64,000 nucleotides of DNA, from contig JAWQFJ010000498.1 of NCBI GenBank assembly GCA_034096865.1, positions 27,501-91,500 on the forward strand. The letters run 5' to 3'. The stretch is from Theodoxus fluviatilis. Its lineage: Eukaryota; Mollusca; Gastropoda; Cycloneritida; Neritidae. The position numbers and the translations under genes were made by a program. Shown piece after piece: positions 1 to 14,500 of this stretch (its first letter is position 1; each line of letters starts with the position of its first letter). The notes beneath the pieces were generated by a model. It saw nothing but the letters and a program-made list of their open reading frames with translations, had not been told where the DNA came from and did not search any database.

Positions 1-282
1 TGAATTTTATTTTGTTCAATTTTCTTATAAACGTTTGATTCAGAGTTGTGTCAGGTTTTTCCTCCAGATTCTAACAAAATTCACCCGAGAGCACCTGTTG
101 CTTTCCTTATTGGTCGGAACAACGTCACTATACGAAACGACTGAATTACGACAACAATTAACAAAATCCCCGAAGCATCCAATTTTTAGGACTAAAATGT
201 TTCTCTGTAACTGCGATGACTAATTAGGCTATGTGACAAGATATGGTGTTGTTTGTTAGTTCCGTTTTAAAGTGATTTCATT

Positions 283-295
283 TTTATAAAAACGT
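283..295 (+). promoter_or_regulatory. Possible TATA-like element upstream of exon 1
   Basis: TTTTTATAAAAACG lies about 115 bp before the chosen start codon. The surroundings are AT-rich, so this match could be chance. The rest of 1-403 shows nothing else I can name. Confidence 0.25.
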
Positions 296-403
296 TGTGT
301 GCTTCCGCACTGGACCAATCACAAATGAGCGGGCATCGGCCATGTGAACGCGAAACAGTGAACAGATCTACGAAGTTTTCTGGAAGTGAAGAACACATGC
401 GAC

Positions 404-455
404 ATGGCTTCCCTCTGCCAGAAATGCAATCTTGCATACTCCATCAGATCTAAAG
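404..455 (+). CDS. RNF17: RNF17-like exon 1 (start codon, first RING cysteine pair)
   Basis: The ATG at 404 opens a short exon encoding MASLCQKC and the start of the RING finger; C5 and C8 are its first zinc pair. The donor is AAAG|GTATTT and the exon ends in phase 1. Its last G plus the first two bases of exon 2 make the Glu codon that the exon 2 frame needs, which supports the join. An in-frame ATG at 386 adds six residues and is possible; 404 is preferred because its context and the compact N-terminus fit the family. Confidence 0.75.
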
Positions 456-3400
456 GTATTTATTATTTTCTACTGATTTTTGTATATTCAAACGTGCAAA
501 TATTGAAGAAATACGTTTCATTAGCCCAGTGTCTGTCGCACTCGCCATTTCTATTTGAAGTATTTCAGCATTTGTCACACAACATTTACACTTGTGACGA
601 GGTTGAAAGAAATGTGCATAGTACAATGTATAAATCCGCATAAACTTAAGTTTAAAACTATAAAAACTAGATCATTAAACTTTTCTGAAGAAACAAAATT
701 GTCAGGAACTTTAGTATCTAACATGCAGGCGTACGAAGTCATAATGAAATGATAACTGCACGTGCTCTTCACTTGACAAACTGATGTTCAACCAAGACAA
801 CACTTCTGTCACACTGTGCTATATGTTTCTCGTTAAGTTGCGTGAGACATTTTTCGCTCTGTTCCTGCAGCAGATTGGTGCATACGAGGAAAAATAAAGT
901 GCAACAATAGTAAATAAACCTGGTCTATCTTGGTAACACGTTTCACGGTTTCAGTCAACGGCTGCATCGCAGCGTCTCCGACAATTCTGCATGCATCATG
1001 CACTTGGATCGTTTTGTCGAAGGTTGACGAGCTATCGCAAAATGCATAGTGTAGATACTTGCATTACAGAGATTTCATAGACGAAGATTAACAGGTCACT
1101 CTATTTACCTCTCAAATTCGCTTTGTCGTTGCACTTAAACTCAAGTTAGGTGGTTAATTTACATGACATTGACAATGAGCGGAAATGTCCACATCGGCTT
1201 CGTGTTTATTGTGAATAGCTTGTACGTGTGAAATCTTTATCTCTGTCTCCTACAATCATTATTATACAAAATGTTCTACTGAAGTTTACCCAAATTACTG
1301 TGAACCATTTTGCATTTTGCTTTCAGACCCCTGAATGTGTTGATCTTTTCTCCTACTTTGTAGTTTCATACATTAAATTTTGAAAAGTACTTGTACATTT
1401 ACATGAAACTGGAGAGTCTACAGATTTCCTGCTGCAATTTAGACAAAATTGACAGTTTTAAAGGTTTTAAACTGTAAAATTTCCCCCAGATCCAGAGAAA
1501 ACCTCACTTTGATGCTTGGCACTGCATACAACCAGAGGTTCCTCACCTTTTGCATCATTCTGTATGTGGCAGCATCTTGAGTTGTGTGGATTCATGAAGT
1601 TGTAGCTTGTGTTGCAGAATCTCGATTTTCAGGGCATTCCAAGAAGCCTTGTCTGCTGAGATGTGGTCACTCAGTGTGCGAGAGCTGCATCAGCCGCATC
1701 ATCAAGGACAGCAAAGGAAGCTTTCCATGCCCAACCTGTCAGGTAAGTCTCCCTGGGATAGACCGGGGACAAACTTTGGAATGCTGGATTCTTTGAGGAA
1801 TTTTGGAAAATATATCATGGCAGGGTCTGACACAACTTCTCAAAAAACTGTTTGTTTGTTCACTGAAAAATTACTTGCCTGAAAGCAAAACCCACCCCAC
1901 TGAGAGTCATCACACTAATCAAATAAATGTAGCATCTCTTACTTTTAACACATGTTCCAGCCCAAAGAAAAATAATTGTGGTTACACAGTAACATAGACC
2001 AAAAATAGTAGGTTGGCCCAATTTAAAATTAAATAATTATTTTTAAATTATTAGGAAGAGGCTATATTGTTATTGAACTTAAACAAATTAAAGTTAAAGC
2101 ATAATTTCCCTTTTGCTATTAAAAATTTGTTTTGTACATGTATAGATGTTGGATTCCCCAAGTGCTTGTAGGGCAAGGAAGATGGGACAGCACAGTTCGT
2201 TAATTACTATCAAACCCACCCCCACCCCCACCCCTATTTTATTTTTGTTGTTGTCTTTGGTACCATTGAAAAAAAGTTGAGTCAGCAGGGAAAAAAGGGT
2301 TGATCAGGTTGCTATAACCACAACAATTTTTGTTGTTGCAGTAATTGTTAAACATGTGCAGAATGTCATGAGGGTCGGGCAAATTTAATGAGTGGTTTCG
2401 AGGCAGCCTGCATAGCCATCCATCTGTGTGTGTCAACAGTGTTAAAGTTGTTGCATGCTTCCATTTATAAATAAATTAGAGGAAAATTAAGTTGTCCATT
2501 TGTGCAAATCTAGATAAACTTTTCCTTGCCTGCACGCTGCAGAGAACATTTGGTTGCCTTGGGCAATGGTGGAATTGCCTGTGCTAGACCCTGCCATGGC
2601 CATGCAGAGCAGAACATCACATACCCTGGGCAATGGTGGAATTGCCTGTGCTAGACCCTGCCATGGCCATGCAGAGCAGAACATCACATGCCCTGGGCAA
2701 TGGTGGAATTGCCTGTGCTAGACCCTGCCATGGCCATGCAGAGCAGAACATAACATGCCCTGGGCAAGGGTGGAATTGCCTGTGCTAGACCCTGCCATGG
2801 CCATGCAGAGCAGAACATAACATGCCCTGGGCAAGGGTGGAATTGCCTGTGCTAGACCCTGCCATGGCCATGCAGAGCAGAACATCACATGCCCTGGGCA
2901 AGGGTGGAATTGCCTGTGCTAGACCCTGCCATGGCCATGCAGAGCAGAACATCACATGCCCTGGGCAAGGGTGGAATTGCCTGTGCTAGACCCTGCCATG
3001 GCCATGCAGAGCAGAACATAACATGCCCTGGGCAATGGTGGAATTGCCTGTGCTAGACCCTGCCATGGCCATGCAGAGCAGAACATCACATGCCCTGGGC
3101 AATGGTGGAATTGCCTGTGCTAGACCCTGCCATGGCCATGCAGAGCAGAACATCACATGCCCTGGGCAATGGTGGAATTGCCTGTGCTAGACCCTGCCAT
3201 GGCCATGCAGAGCAGAACATAACATGCCCTGGGCAATGGTGGAATTGCCTGTGCTAGACCCTGCCATGGCCATGCAGAGCAGAACATAACATGCCCTGGG
3301 CAATGGTGGAATTGCCTGTGCTAGACCCTGCCATGGCCATGCAGAGCAGAACATAACATTTGCTCAAAAGACACTTAGATATAAATAATCATAAGGTGAC

Positions 3401-5469
3401 CACTACCCAAACAAAAGGTTGTGGTTGTGGTAACATGGCACAAAAACATAGTTAATAGATAGACATGACTTTTTCTCTCTCAGGGTTCGTACAGGTCATG
3501 AAAAACCTTAAAAGTACTTAGATTTTGACACCCCTTTTTTAAGGCCTTAAAAGTCCTTCGAAATTAAAGTTTTCTATCAGTTTACTAGCAAGGTGCTTAA
3601 AAGTCCTTCGAAAATGGGATTTTCCTTGAAATAATTTCAAAGCAGTACTTTAGTTTAAGAATAACTGAGAAAAAAATGACATTTTCATTTCGATGTCGCC
3701 AACAAAGCGTCTGCTACCAGCATTTTTGCAGAAGGGAAGCGACTCTGACCCCCTATATGCAGGAGTGACCTCCCCTGATAAATTTACCTCTTGCTAGTTA
3801 GTGGTGGTGGCTTGTGCCGGTGAAACTTGCGCCATTTTGGAAACTGAAAGATGCCTGGAAGGTGTTTATTCAATGATAAGTGGTTGGAATCGGCCGAATT
3901 CAGAGAGTGGCTGCAACGTGATCCAAAGGGAAACACCCGGAAAGCTTATTGTTCAGTGTGCAAAAAAACTTTTGATGTTGCTGCTGGCGGTCATTCTTCT
4001 GTACTGGCGCACCACAAGGGGGCAAAACATGAACGTTTTGTAAAAGCTTCAAGACCTGCCGTGCCCATGTCCGCATTTCTCGAAAAGACTGGGCCTTCAA
4101 CTTCAACTGTAACCCATGCTGCGACTAGTAGTTCTACTGTCAGTACCAGGCCTTCTTCTGCTCAGCCATTTTCCAGCACAGATACTTTCAAAGCTGAAAT
4201 AATCTGGACATTGAAAGCGGTCAGCAGCCACTACAGCTATAAATCATGTGAAGACAACGGCAAAGTGTTTGCAGCAATGTTTCCTGACAGCCAGATTGCA
4301 GCCAGTTACAAGTGTGGAGAAAGGAAGTCGTCATACTTGTCAACATTTGGAATCGCTCGCCATTTCTTTAATGAACTGAAGGACAGAGTGAAATCTGAGA
4401 CATCCTACGTCTTGTTATTTGACGAGAGCCTGAATGATGATCTGCAGCAAAAGCAGCTGGATATCCATGTGAGGGTGTGGGAGAATAATGTGGTGGCGAC
4501 AAACTACCTTCGTTCAGAATTCATGGGGCATGCGGCAGCAGTTGACCTTCATGAGCGCCTTGAGCCCGTGATCCTCGAGTTTGGTCATCGCAAGCTTCTG
4601 CAGCTATCCATGGATGGCCCTAACGTGAACTGGAAGCTATATGAGTAAGTTTTATTTTGAATTAACAATTTCTATTTTTGTTAATAGGCCTATATGTGTT
4701 TACTGCAACTGTTTTTATTTTTATTTTTGTTTTTAAAAAATACACTGCTTTATCATTTCTTAATCTGGTTAACTCTTTCATTGCCACATGTGATAGACAT
4801 TGCCTTTCAGCAAAGAAGTTTGTTCTTTTTAAGAAGCAGCACTTCGACATTTACTATGTTAGATGTTAGAGGCTGTAGACATTATAATTTATGCACTGCA
4901 ATATATAATTACTAATTCTGATATTATTGTTTAATTTATGATTATTATTATTTTTTTATATATTTATTAATTAATTATTTTATTGCTTGTTTTAATTTGA
5001 TATATTTGTTATTTTTTAGGGGCGTACATCACTTTTTTGTTTAAAATAGGAAAGAATGAAATGAGTAAATAATAAATGAAATATTTATTTTAAAAAAAAT
5101 GAAGGGGAAAAAAGAGGAGGATGGAGGACCCCAATAATGTGTTATAAAAAGGAGGTATGTTAAAGTACACAGATCAACTCCATCACTAAAATAGGTCTAT
5201 GTTTTATACATGTTTATGTGTCATAAATGACTTAAATTTACTTTGTTTTTAAAGAATGATGATTAAGATAGACATGAGTAAGAGAAAAATGTGTGTTTAG
5301 TGTGGGGTATGTGTGTATTTAAAGGGAGAAGCGAGTCAGAGATCCCTCAGTTGTTCTTTATAAAGTTCGTAAAATGTCCTTTAAAAAGTCCTTTAAAAGT
5401 CCTTAAAAAGTCCTTACTTTTTGTGGACGATAACCTGTATGAACCCTGTCTCTCAAGGAGGCCATATTA

Positions 5470-5500
<31 letters not shown>

Positions 5501-8500
5501 GGTGGGTGAGGAATTGTTATGTAAATACTAGATACAATGGAAGACAAATCACTATTTCTCTCATTCTAGATGCTTTTTGACTCACATGCGAAGCAAAAGT
5601 GAGTCTATGTACTCACCCGTGTCATCCGTCCGGGCGTCCGTAACAAACTTTGACGTTGGATTTTTCTCAGAGACTATTAAGTCTATCAACACCCAATTTA
5701 GCATAATGGTGTATGATGACAAGGCGTAAAAAAAATACATAGTGACTTGACCTTGCTTGGTCAAGGTCGCAGGGGCCGTAAATGTTGTCTAAAAAACAGC
5801 CATTTTTCACATTTTCCCAATTTTCTCTGAAGTTTTTGAGATTGGATACCTGTCCTGTATATGGTATATAGGGCAAAGTAATCCCTATCTTTTGATACCA
5901 GTTTGATTGACCTTGCTTCAAGGTCAAGTTCACAGGAGGTCTTTAAAGTTGGATTGTATACATATTTTGAAGTGACCTTGACCCAGAACTATGGAAGATA
6001 ACTCCTCCAAACTTCATAAAATTGTAGTACACATGTTATACTTTCATACTAGGTCACCTGTGTTGTCCGGGCGTCCGTCCGGGCATCCAGGCGTCCTGTA
6101 ATCCGTAAAAAAAACTTTAACGTTGGATTTTTCTCCGAGACTATTAAGTCTATCAACACCCAATTTGGCATGATTGTGTGGGGCGTCAAAAAACATACAT
6201 AGCGACTTGACCTTGCTTCAAGGTCAAGGTCACAGGAACTCTTTAAAGTTGGATTGTATGTATCATATTTTTAAGTGACCTTGACCCTGAACTATGGAAG
6301 ATAACTCTTCCAAACTTCATAACGTTGTAGTACACATGTTATACTTTCATCATGAGACACATTTGGTCACATATCCTCAAGGTCAAGGTCACTTTGACCC
6401 TTATGAAATGTGACCAAAATGGGGTAGTGAACCACTAAAAGTGACCATATCTCATGGTAGAAAGTGCCCAATAAGCACCATTTTGATTTTTATGTCTTGA
6501 ATTAACAGCTTTGTGTTGCATGACCTTGGATGACCTTGACCTTGGGTCAAGGTCACATGTATTTTGGTAGGAAAAATGTGTAAAGCGGTTCTTAGTGTAT
6601 GATGTCATTGCTATGTTTAGTTGTTTGACCTTGACGGTCACCTGAAGGTCAAGGTCATGAAAGGTCAAGGTTATGTAAAGGTCAAGGTCAAGCATGTGAG
6701 TCGTATGGGCTTTGCCCTTGTTTTCTTTTTTTTAAATCACAAAACCTGGAGGTTCAGCTCCAGCAGTTTTTATTCTGACCTCTTTATAAAAAAAAATGGC
6801 CGACCTGCCGATCCACTTTTTTTGCCATGTTACCATAACCACAACTTTTGTGTGTGTGTGTGTGTGTGTGTCCGAATTAAACTTGTAAGGTTGTAATGTA
6901 ACTATGAAAAAGACGCCACAGAACAGAAATGTTGTGCCATCACCTGATTTCATTGGGATGAGTTCAAATAATTGTTCATGACAGAGATGTTGGATTTTCT
7001 TGTTGACATGGAGCAAAGTAGGAGCTGTGATGACTTTGTCAAGTGGAGGGCCTTTTAAATTTAACCTGCAGCAGCTTGCAGTTAGTGGAGGCAGCATTTG
7101 AAGCTTCACAGAGGGAAGAATTGCATCCTTGAGCAATACGTGTCACTCACATTGCTTCCCCCTGCCCAGTAGTAAAATGGAAACCTGTCATGGCTGGGCT
7201 GGAAAATTGTAGAAAGCTAGCTTTGTCTTGTTCGTCTGCTGAAGGTAATAGTGTATGGTTTGAGCATCCATTATTGCATCAGTGGGGGAAAGTTGAGCAC
7301 TATGTAAAAAAAACCACCTGTGACTTTTTTCTTTCTTTTCTTTTTAATGTATTTTTAAAACTCTGACACCTTTTGTCGAGAGAAACTTCATTTCTGTGGG
7401 GTTTTTCGCCTTTGCGCTTGAATGGCATGTTTATTCTAGATTTGTACCTGTGTTGCAGGTGGCCAGTACTTTGGAGGGGGGGGAGAAGGCCTTTCCCCAG
7501 AACATCTACCTGACGGGCTTCATCATGGTCTCTCAGGAGACCCTCCTCAACCAGTCAGTACTTGCCCCATCTCCCTACCTTGTCCTGTATACAATTCTTG
7601 GGAAAGTCTCATTTCTTTCTTTGTCTTGATGTTTACCTCCCTCCTTTGTTTACTTAAGGGGGGACATGGCGTACAAAAACGGATTAATAGAAAATAATTC
7701 ATAACTCAGCAAATATGAAAGCTATACTAATGAAATTTTATACAGAATACAAACACACTGGAAGGTATATTTAAACAAAATTTTATTGCTGAAGACTTAG
7801 TTGTTCATGTGTTATAGCAAAATAACTGAAAAATAAACATACCAATTTTCTCCCCTCCGTGAAATTTTAATTAATAACCTTTTTATGATCAACAATGATT
7901 TTAAACAAAGAAGAAGGTCTATATTATTCAATAAGACATAATAAGTGGATTACTAACACTTCTAACTAATTTTAGTGGAATTTAGAAAAAGTAACCAAAA
8001 AATGTGCTCCGGGCATAACATAATTAAATTTTTACAAAAATTAAGCAAATTCAGCTACACCTTTCTGATTGGTCTTATTGAATGCAGTATTTATTCATAC
8101 ATATACACACACAATTTCAGAAAGCTATCTCAATCCTAAGTGACTTTATTTTTGGGGAGAAAATCACTACCGTTGAAATAAAAACCACATTATGAGAAAA
8201 TTGACTTTAAAGTTTGAGAAAGATTAAACGTTAACTACAACTGAACCATAACAGATACAATTTAATAACATAACTCATTGAATGTGTCGTTTATTTGTTA
8301 TCATTGTAGCAAACTTTCAACTTATTATCTTAATTCAAAATATCAGGATAATTAGGTGAAAAGCATCACCTGTAGCAAAACATTCCCGTTTTCTGTAAGA
8401 ATCGTGTAATCACGGCAACTTCCGCCGTGATAACAGCTTCGTTCAGTGCCGTGTCTGTAGATAAGAACGCGATCGCTGTTGTATCACAACCTCCAGAGGC

Positions 8501-11500
8501 TGTTGACACGACTTAATTTCTTTTCTGGGCTTGCTTTTTCCGTCCATTTCTGCATCTTCCGTGGAATTGTCTCGATCGAGATAGCGCGAACTTTCGCGCG
8601 CTGTAAGCACACTTCGGAAAGAACCGATGTTTGCTTCGGCGGCCGACGTTCAGGCCGGAAACAGCCGAAGTACGGTTCGGCCGTTTCCGCCTACCACTTC
8701 CGCCAGTCGAAGTACGGTTCGGCCGTTTCCGCCAGCCACTTCCGCCTGATCACGCTGTGATCACGCACACAAGCGGCCAATCAGAGCCTAGCTGAGAGAC
8801 AGGCCGTTATTTCGAAGCTTTCCATTGGTTTGCACTGCCCTCCGATTTGTACTTCGTGTGCCTTCGGTAATGATTCTTCGGTACCGGAAACAGTTGCAAC
8901 GTAAAGCCGGGAAATGAAGCTTTGATGCGATACCAAACATGTGGCGTTCTTTGGAAGGAAGATGCTGAAACTAAGCTTTCAAATCTGTGCATTTTGGCTT
9001 CCTGGTTAGTACTTTTTTTTAATCTAGCGGTGGGTACCTTACAAAACAAATTGGTTTAAAATACTTTGAAACCCAAGCCAGCAAAATCGATCGCACACAC
9101 GTGTAGCGGAGATGTTGTAGATTCCAAATCCGCGCTTAACACGAAACTCAATTTCTGAAAATTTTTCATGAAATTCTGCAGGCCGTGTCCCCCCTTAAGG
9201 ACAAACAAACAAAATTGTAGCCACTTTTGTGAAAAATTGTCAAAAATCGAGTTTTTAGTTATAAATCGTTGAGTTGTATTCCAGACAGCGTTTGTGACTC
9301 ATTTTTGCCAGACAGTGAGAAGATTTCTCAGACTGTGATAGACGGGGGTATGAATAAATATTACTCATGTTATTTAGACAAAATAAAGATCTATGAGCAA
9401 GAGGATTCAACGGTGGAGGTGACAGCTCTGGAAGTGCTGGCATCTGCGTGACAATGAGCGTCGTATCTGTCTGTTGTCAGGTGCCTGTAAAATGTTGATC
9501 AAGTGTTCCAGTGATCAGGTAGTTAAGTTTAAAACGGATTGAGCGTCTCGGGTTGGTGTAGAGTCGCTGTACAAAACTACTACCTTTACCTTCACTAGTT
9601 GCATTGATGAGAAAGAAATTTACCAACCACGCTCGATTTGAAAATTTTGGTCATTTTCGGCCATGCTATTTACAAAACTACTACCTTTACCTTCACTAGT
9701 TGCATTGATGAGAAAGAAATTTACCAACCACGCTCGATTCGAAGATTTTGGTCATTTTCGGCCATGCTATTTACCGAAATGGCGCTAATGGCTTTGAAAT
9801 GGCTTAGAAATGAGCATACATATCGTTATCCCCTTCTTGAATATGATATATTTAAGCTATTCTAAGTAAACCAGAACTATATTTGACCAAATTACGTTAG
9901 AAACAGCAACATTTTGAAACAGACATGCAGTCGCCATTTCGATCATCATCCTGGACGGAAATGGCTACCGCATGTCTGTGTTTCAAAATGTTGCTGTTTC
10001 TAATGTAATTTGGTCAAATATAGTTCTGGTTTAATTAGAATAGCTTAAATATATCATATTTAAGAAGGGGATAACGATATATGTGCTCATTTCAAAGCCA
10101 TTAGCGCCATTTCGGTAAATAGCATGACCCGAAGATTTGATCGAGACAGGGGTGAACCTTTGCTCTTCACTTACGTTGGATGGGATATATTCTGTTCTAA
10201 TCCTGGAGCTTTGTTTAACCGTGCTCTACCCAAAATCTCAGAACTGCCATCACGACAGACAATCTGTGTAATGAGATGGTAAGGTACATAAGCATCATCC
10301 TCGCAATGAAGAGTTAGTGTACGTCTATCCTCACTCAACCCTCACGCTCCCTCCCAAAATTTGCTTCCTGAAGCCTAGAAATGAATAAAGTTATGTTAAA
10401 CAACAGTAATGTTCAATTTAAAATGCAGATCTGAGACTCACCCCCGTGCAGACTCCTTTGTTTTTATTAAGCCGGTTGAGATTTAGTTGATCATGTGGCC
10501 GGCAGCACACCTTGATCCACGCCATGGCATCGGCTCTTCTGCTTTTTACAGAGGGAAATTGATGCAATTTGCCTCCTACTATTTTATCAGGATATCATTG
10601 ATCACCAGAGCATGTGCCCCACTGGCAGTGAACAACCATTTTGTTGTGGTTGTGCGATAGGCAAGAACCGCAGCGAAAACGCGTGATGGAGTCAAAGAGA
10701 CGCTGCTTCCAGACAGTGCCGTATTTGTGATACCAGTGTGAGCAAGAGAAGTCTGCGCTAAAAATAGACTAGTTCCGCGTCAGCGATTGGCTAAGCCCAG
10801 CGACCGCGTGGGCCGAGTGGATGGGTCAATAGAGTTTGATCCTTGTACAAGTTGTAGTTTGGTAGGGGTAAAAAATTGTAACATGCATTTTTCAGTGATT
10901 GTGTTATATAACAAGAACTATTCAATCTGGAACAATAAAAATTGATGTGAATTATCCTTGTTGTGTGTTTGTATTGTGTGCAATGTTTCATAAAGATAGC
11001 TAAAACAGTTGCTGAGCAATGACATTTTTTCTGATACCCCCGTTTTCTACGACATCATGTGCCCCCTTAAAGTAACACCCCCACCCCCCCAAAAAAAAAG
11101 GATTGGTAGGTAGGCCTGAACTAAATTTTAATTTCAAATATTTTATTTAAAAGAGGCCAGTCTGAACAAAAATAAAGCCTCTCTTTTTCTAAAAGCGCTT
11201 TTTAAAATGTAAATTATATAGTGGTTTCCCCTAATTCTTGCTGGGCAGGGAAGATGGTATGGCATGCAGTTTGTTGTTTACCATACATTCTTCTTCTCCT
11301 CCTCCTCCTCCTCCTCCTCCTCCTCCTCCTCCTCCTCCTCCTCCTCCTCCTCCTCCTCCTCCTCCTCCTCCTCCTCCTCCTCCTTCTCCTCCTTCTCCTC
11401 CTTCTTCCTTCCCTCTTCTTCCTTCTTCCTTCTTTCTTCTTCTTCTGCACAATTAAAGGAAAAGTTATGGGTCATCAGGAAAAAATAGTGTTGGTGAGGT

Positions 11501-14500
11501 TATTGAAACCACAAACATATTTTGTTGTTGCCTTAGACTTCTGTGGTGACAATGACAACAACAATGATGATGATGTGCGCAATGTCTACTGCATGATAAA
11601 AACAGCCCTGATGGTGGCTGTACAAGTACATGGACATTCTAAGTGGGGGCTTAAATACTGTTGCCATTGTGCAGCACTTGCTATGTTTACTTTGTTCTAC
11701 TCCAGGTTGGGTAGAGGCAATGCAAGTTACACTGTCTGTTGGTGTGTGCATGTGTGTGTTTGTGTGCATGCATGCATGCTCGCCCATTCGCATGTGTGTC
11801 TTTGCCTGGTTGCCTGTCCATCTATCTTTCTGTTCATCAGTCTATCCCCCACCCACCCCCGTTTGATTCATGTCATTTCTATTGATAGCAATGAGTATAT
11901 TCTACTCCGGTCTAGTGCATCACTTATTTTTGCAATACCAACTGGGAGACTGTATGCTAAGCAAAGGTAGATCTCCTTGGTGACAGCATTTGTTTGCTTC
12001 AGAGAGCTGAACAAACTCCTTCCTGCTGGAGCAACCAGACGGCCACCATCACATTCTCACATGAAAAGGGGTGGAGAAGACAGAAAAGGTAAGGAACGCT
12101 TTTTACCTCCACCAAGGTTATGTTCTAACCCTGATTCTTTAATTAGTTATTTAGCAAAATAACTTTGAAAAATTCAAAATGAATCCTGATGAAATTTGGT
12201 GAAATATCAGGGTTTCACCCAAGGAACAATCCATTAAATTTTGGAGGTAATCTTGATATTTTGATTGCGAATTACAAACAAAAAGAGAATGTTAATTGTT
12301 ATGTAGTTTGGGTCCCCCTGTGGGTTCGGGGTAAGAATTGACCCACCGCGTCTCCCTACGCGATTCATAAGAGGTGAATAACTAGGGACACCGTGACTTG
12401 ATTAGCATTTTCTCCAAACTGTTCAAAAGATTTTCGTGCTTAACCCATTAGACACTATGACGGTATTCACAAAAGGGTCCTGAAAACCTGAGACTTTTTC
12501 AGAAAAACTGAAGTAGTCGGGTACGTTTACAAAAAATTTATTAAGGGGGGACACGGCCTGCAGAATTTCATGAAAAATTTTCAGAAATTGAGTTTCGTGT
12601 TAAGCGCGGATTTGGAATCTACAACATCTCCGCTACACGTGTGTGCGATCGATTTTGCTGGCTTAGGTTTCTAAGTATTTTAAACCAATTTGTTTTGTAA
12701 GGTACCCACCGCTAGATTTGAAAAAAGAGTACTAACCAGGAAGCCAAAATGCACAGATTTGAAAGCTTAGTTTCAGCATCTTCCTTCCAAAGAACGCCAC
12801 ATGTTTGGTACCGCATCGAAGCTTCATTTCCCGGCTTTACGTTGCAACTGTTTCCGGTACCGAAGAATAATTACCGAAGGCACACGAAGTACAAATCGGA
12901 GGTCAGTGCAAACCAATGGAAAGCTTCGAAATAACGGCCTGTCTCTCAGCTAGGCTCTGATTGGCCGCTTGTGTGCGTGATCACAGCGTGATCAGGCGGA
13001 AGTGGCTGGCGGAAACGGCCGAACCGTACTTCGACTGGCGGAAGTGGTAGGCGGAAACGGCCGAACCGTACTTCGGCTGTTTCCGGCCTGAACGTCGGCC
13101 GCCGAAGCAAACATCGGTTCTTTCCGAAGTGTGCTTACAGCGCGCGAAAGTTCGCGCTATCTCGATTTCGACAATTCCACGGAAGATGCAGAAATGGACG
13201 GAAAAAGCAAGCCCAGAAAAGAAATTAAGTCGTGTCAACAGCCTCTGGAGGTTGTGATACAACAGCGATCGCGTTCTCAACTACAGACACGGCACTGAAC
13301 GAAGCTGTTATCACGGCGGAAGTTGCCGTGATTACACGATTCTTACAGAAAACGGGAATGTTTTGCTACAGGTGATGCTTTTCACCTAATTATCCTGATA
13401 TTTTGAATTAAGATAATAAGTTGAAAGTTTGCTACAATGATAACAAATAAACGACACATTCAATGAGTTATGTTATTAAATTGTATCTGTTATGGTTCAG
13501 TTGTAGTTAACGTTTAATCTTTCTCAAACTTTAAAGTCAATTTTCTCATAATGTGGTTTTTATTTCTACGGTAGTGATTTTCTCCCCAAAAATAAAGTCA
13601 CTTAGGATTGAGATAGCTTTCTGAAATTGTGTGTGTATATTTATGAATAAATATTGCATTCAATAAGACTAATCAGAAAGGTGTAGCTGAATTTGCTTAA
13701 TTTTTGTAAAAATGTAATTATGTTATGCCCGGAGCAAATTTTTTGGTTACTTGTTCTAAATTTCACTAAAATTATTTAGAAGTGTTAGTAATCCACTTAT
13801 TATATCTTATTGAATAATATAGACCTTCTTCTTTGTTTACAATCATTGTTGATCATAAAAAGGTTATTAATTAAAATTTCACGGAGGGGAGAAAATTGGT
13901 ATGTTTATTTTTCAGTTATTTTGCTATAACACAAGAACAACTAAGTCTTCAGCAATAAAATTTTGTTTAAATATACCTTCTAGTGTGTTTGTATTCTGTA
14001 TAAAATTTCATTAGTATAGCTTTCATATTTGCTGAGTTATGATTTATTTTCTATTAATCCGTTTTTGTACGCCATGTCCCCCCTTAACTCCACTTGTAAC
14101 AATCACAGACTGACAGAGACACAAAATAAGCATTGTCTTAATGCTGACATCCATTGCTACAAGCTCATGCAATCAAATACAACACACTGCAAGTCAAAAT
14201 TCACTTATGATTTTTTGAAATTAGAAAATAGTGTAAAAACGGACCCATTCACCTTGATTTTCAGTTCAAAATTATGGTTTTTAGAAAGAAAACCTCCCAA
14301 ATAAGCTCAAAACAGACTCACAATGGATAATTTACTCATTTAGCTATATGCTGAAACAAAATGCAAAGTTCTAAATCAATTTGTTCATGAGATACAGCAA
14401 ATATGGTATATGACATGAAATCGCAAAAATTGGTTTGTTTTTTTTACATGATCAAAAAGTAATTTTCACCATGCCTTTTTTCACTCAGATAAAGGTAAAC

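Larger units (their letters stand above)
9195..11070 (+). mobile_element. Diverged TTAA-flanked relative, sharing a TTAA with its neighbour
   Basis: Starts at the TTAA ending the previous element and ends with GCCCCCTTAA at 11070. Both ends resemble copy 1 (for example GTGTGTTTGTATT then a TATAGCTTT-like stretch near the right end) but are much diverged. It includes a 101-bp duplication at 9571-9771 and a long hairpin. Confidence 0.55.

Noticed and set aside
11214..11970. Leucine-, proline-, serine-, arginine- and glycine-rich proteins on both strands
   Set aside because: All come from one (CTC)n microsatellite.
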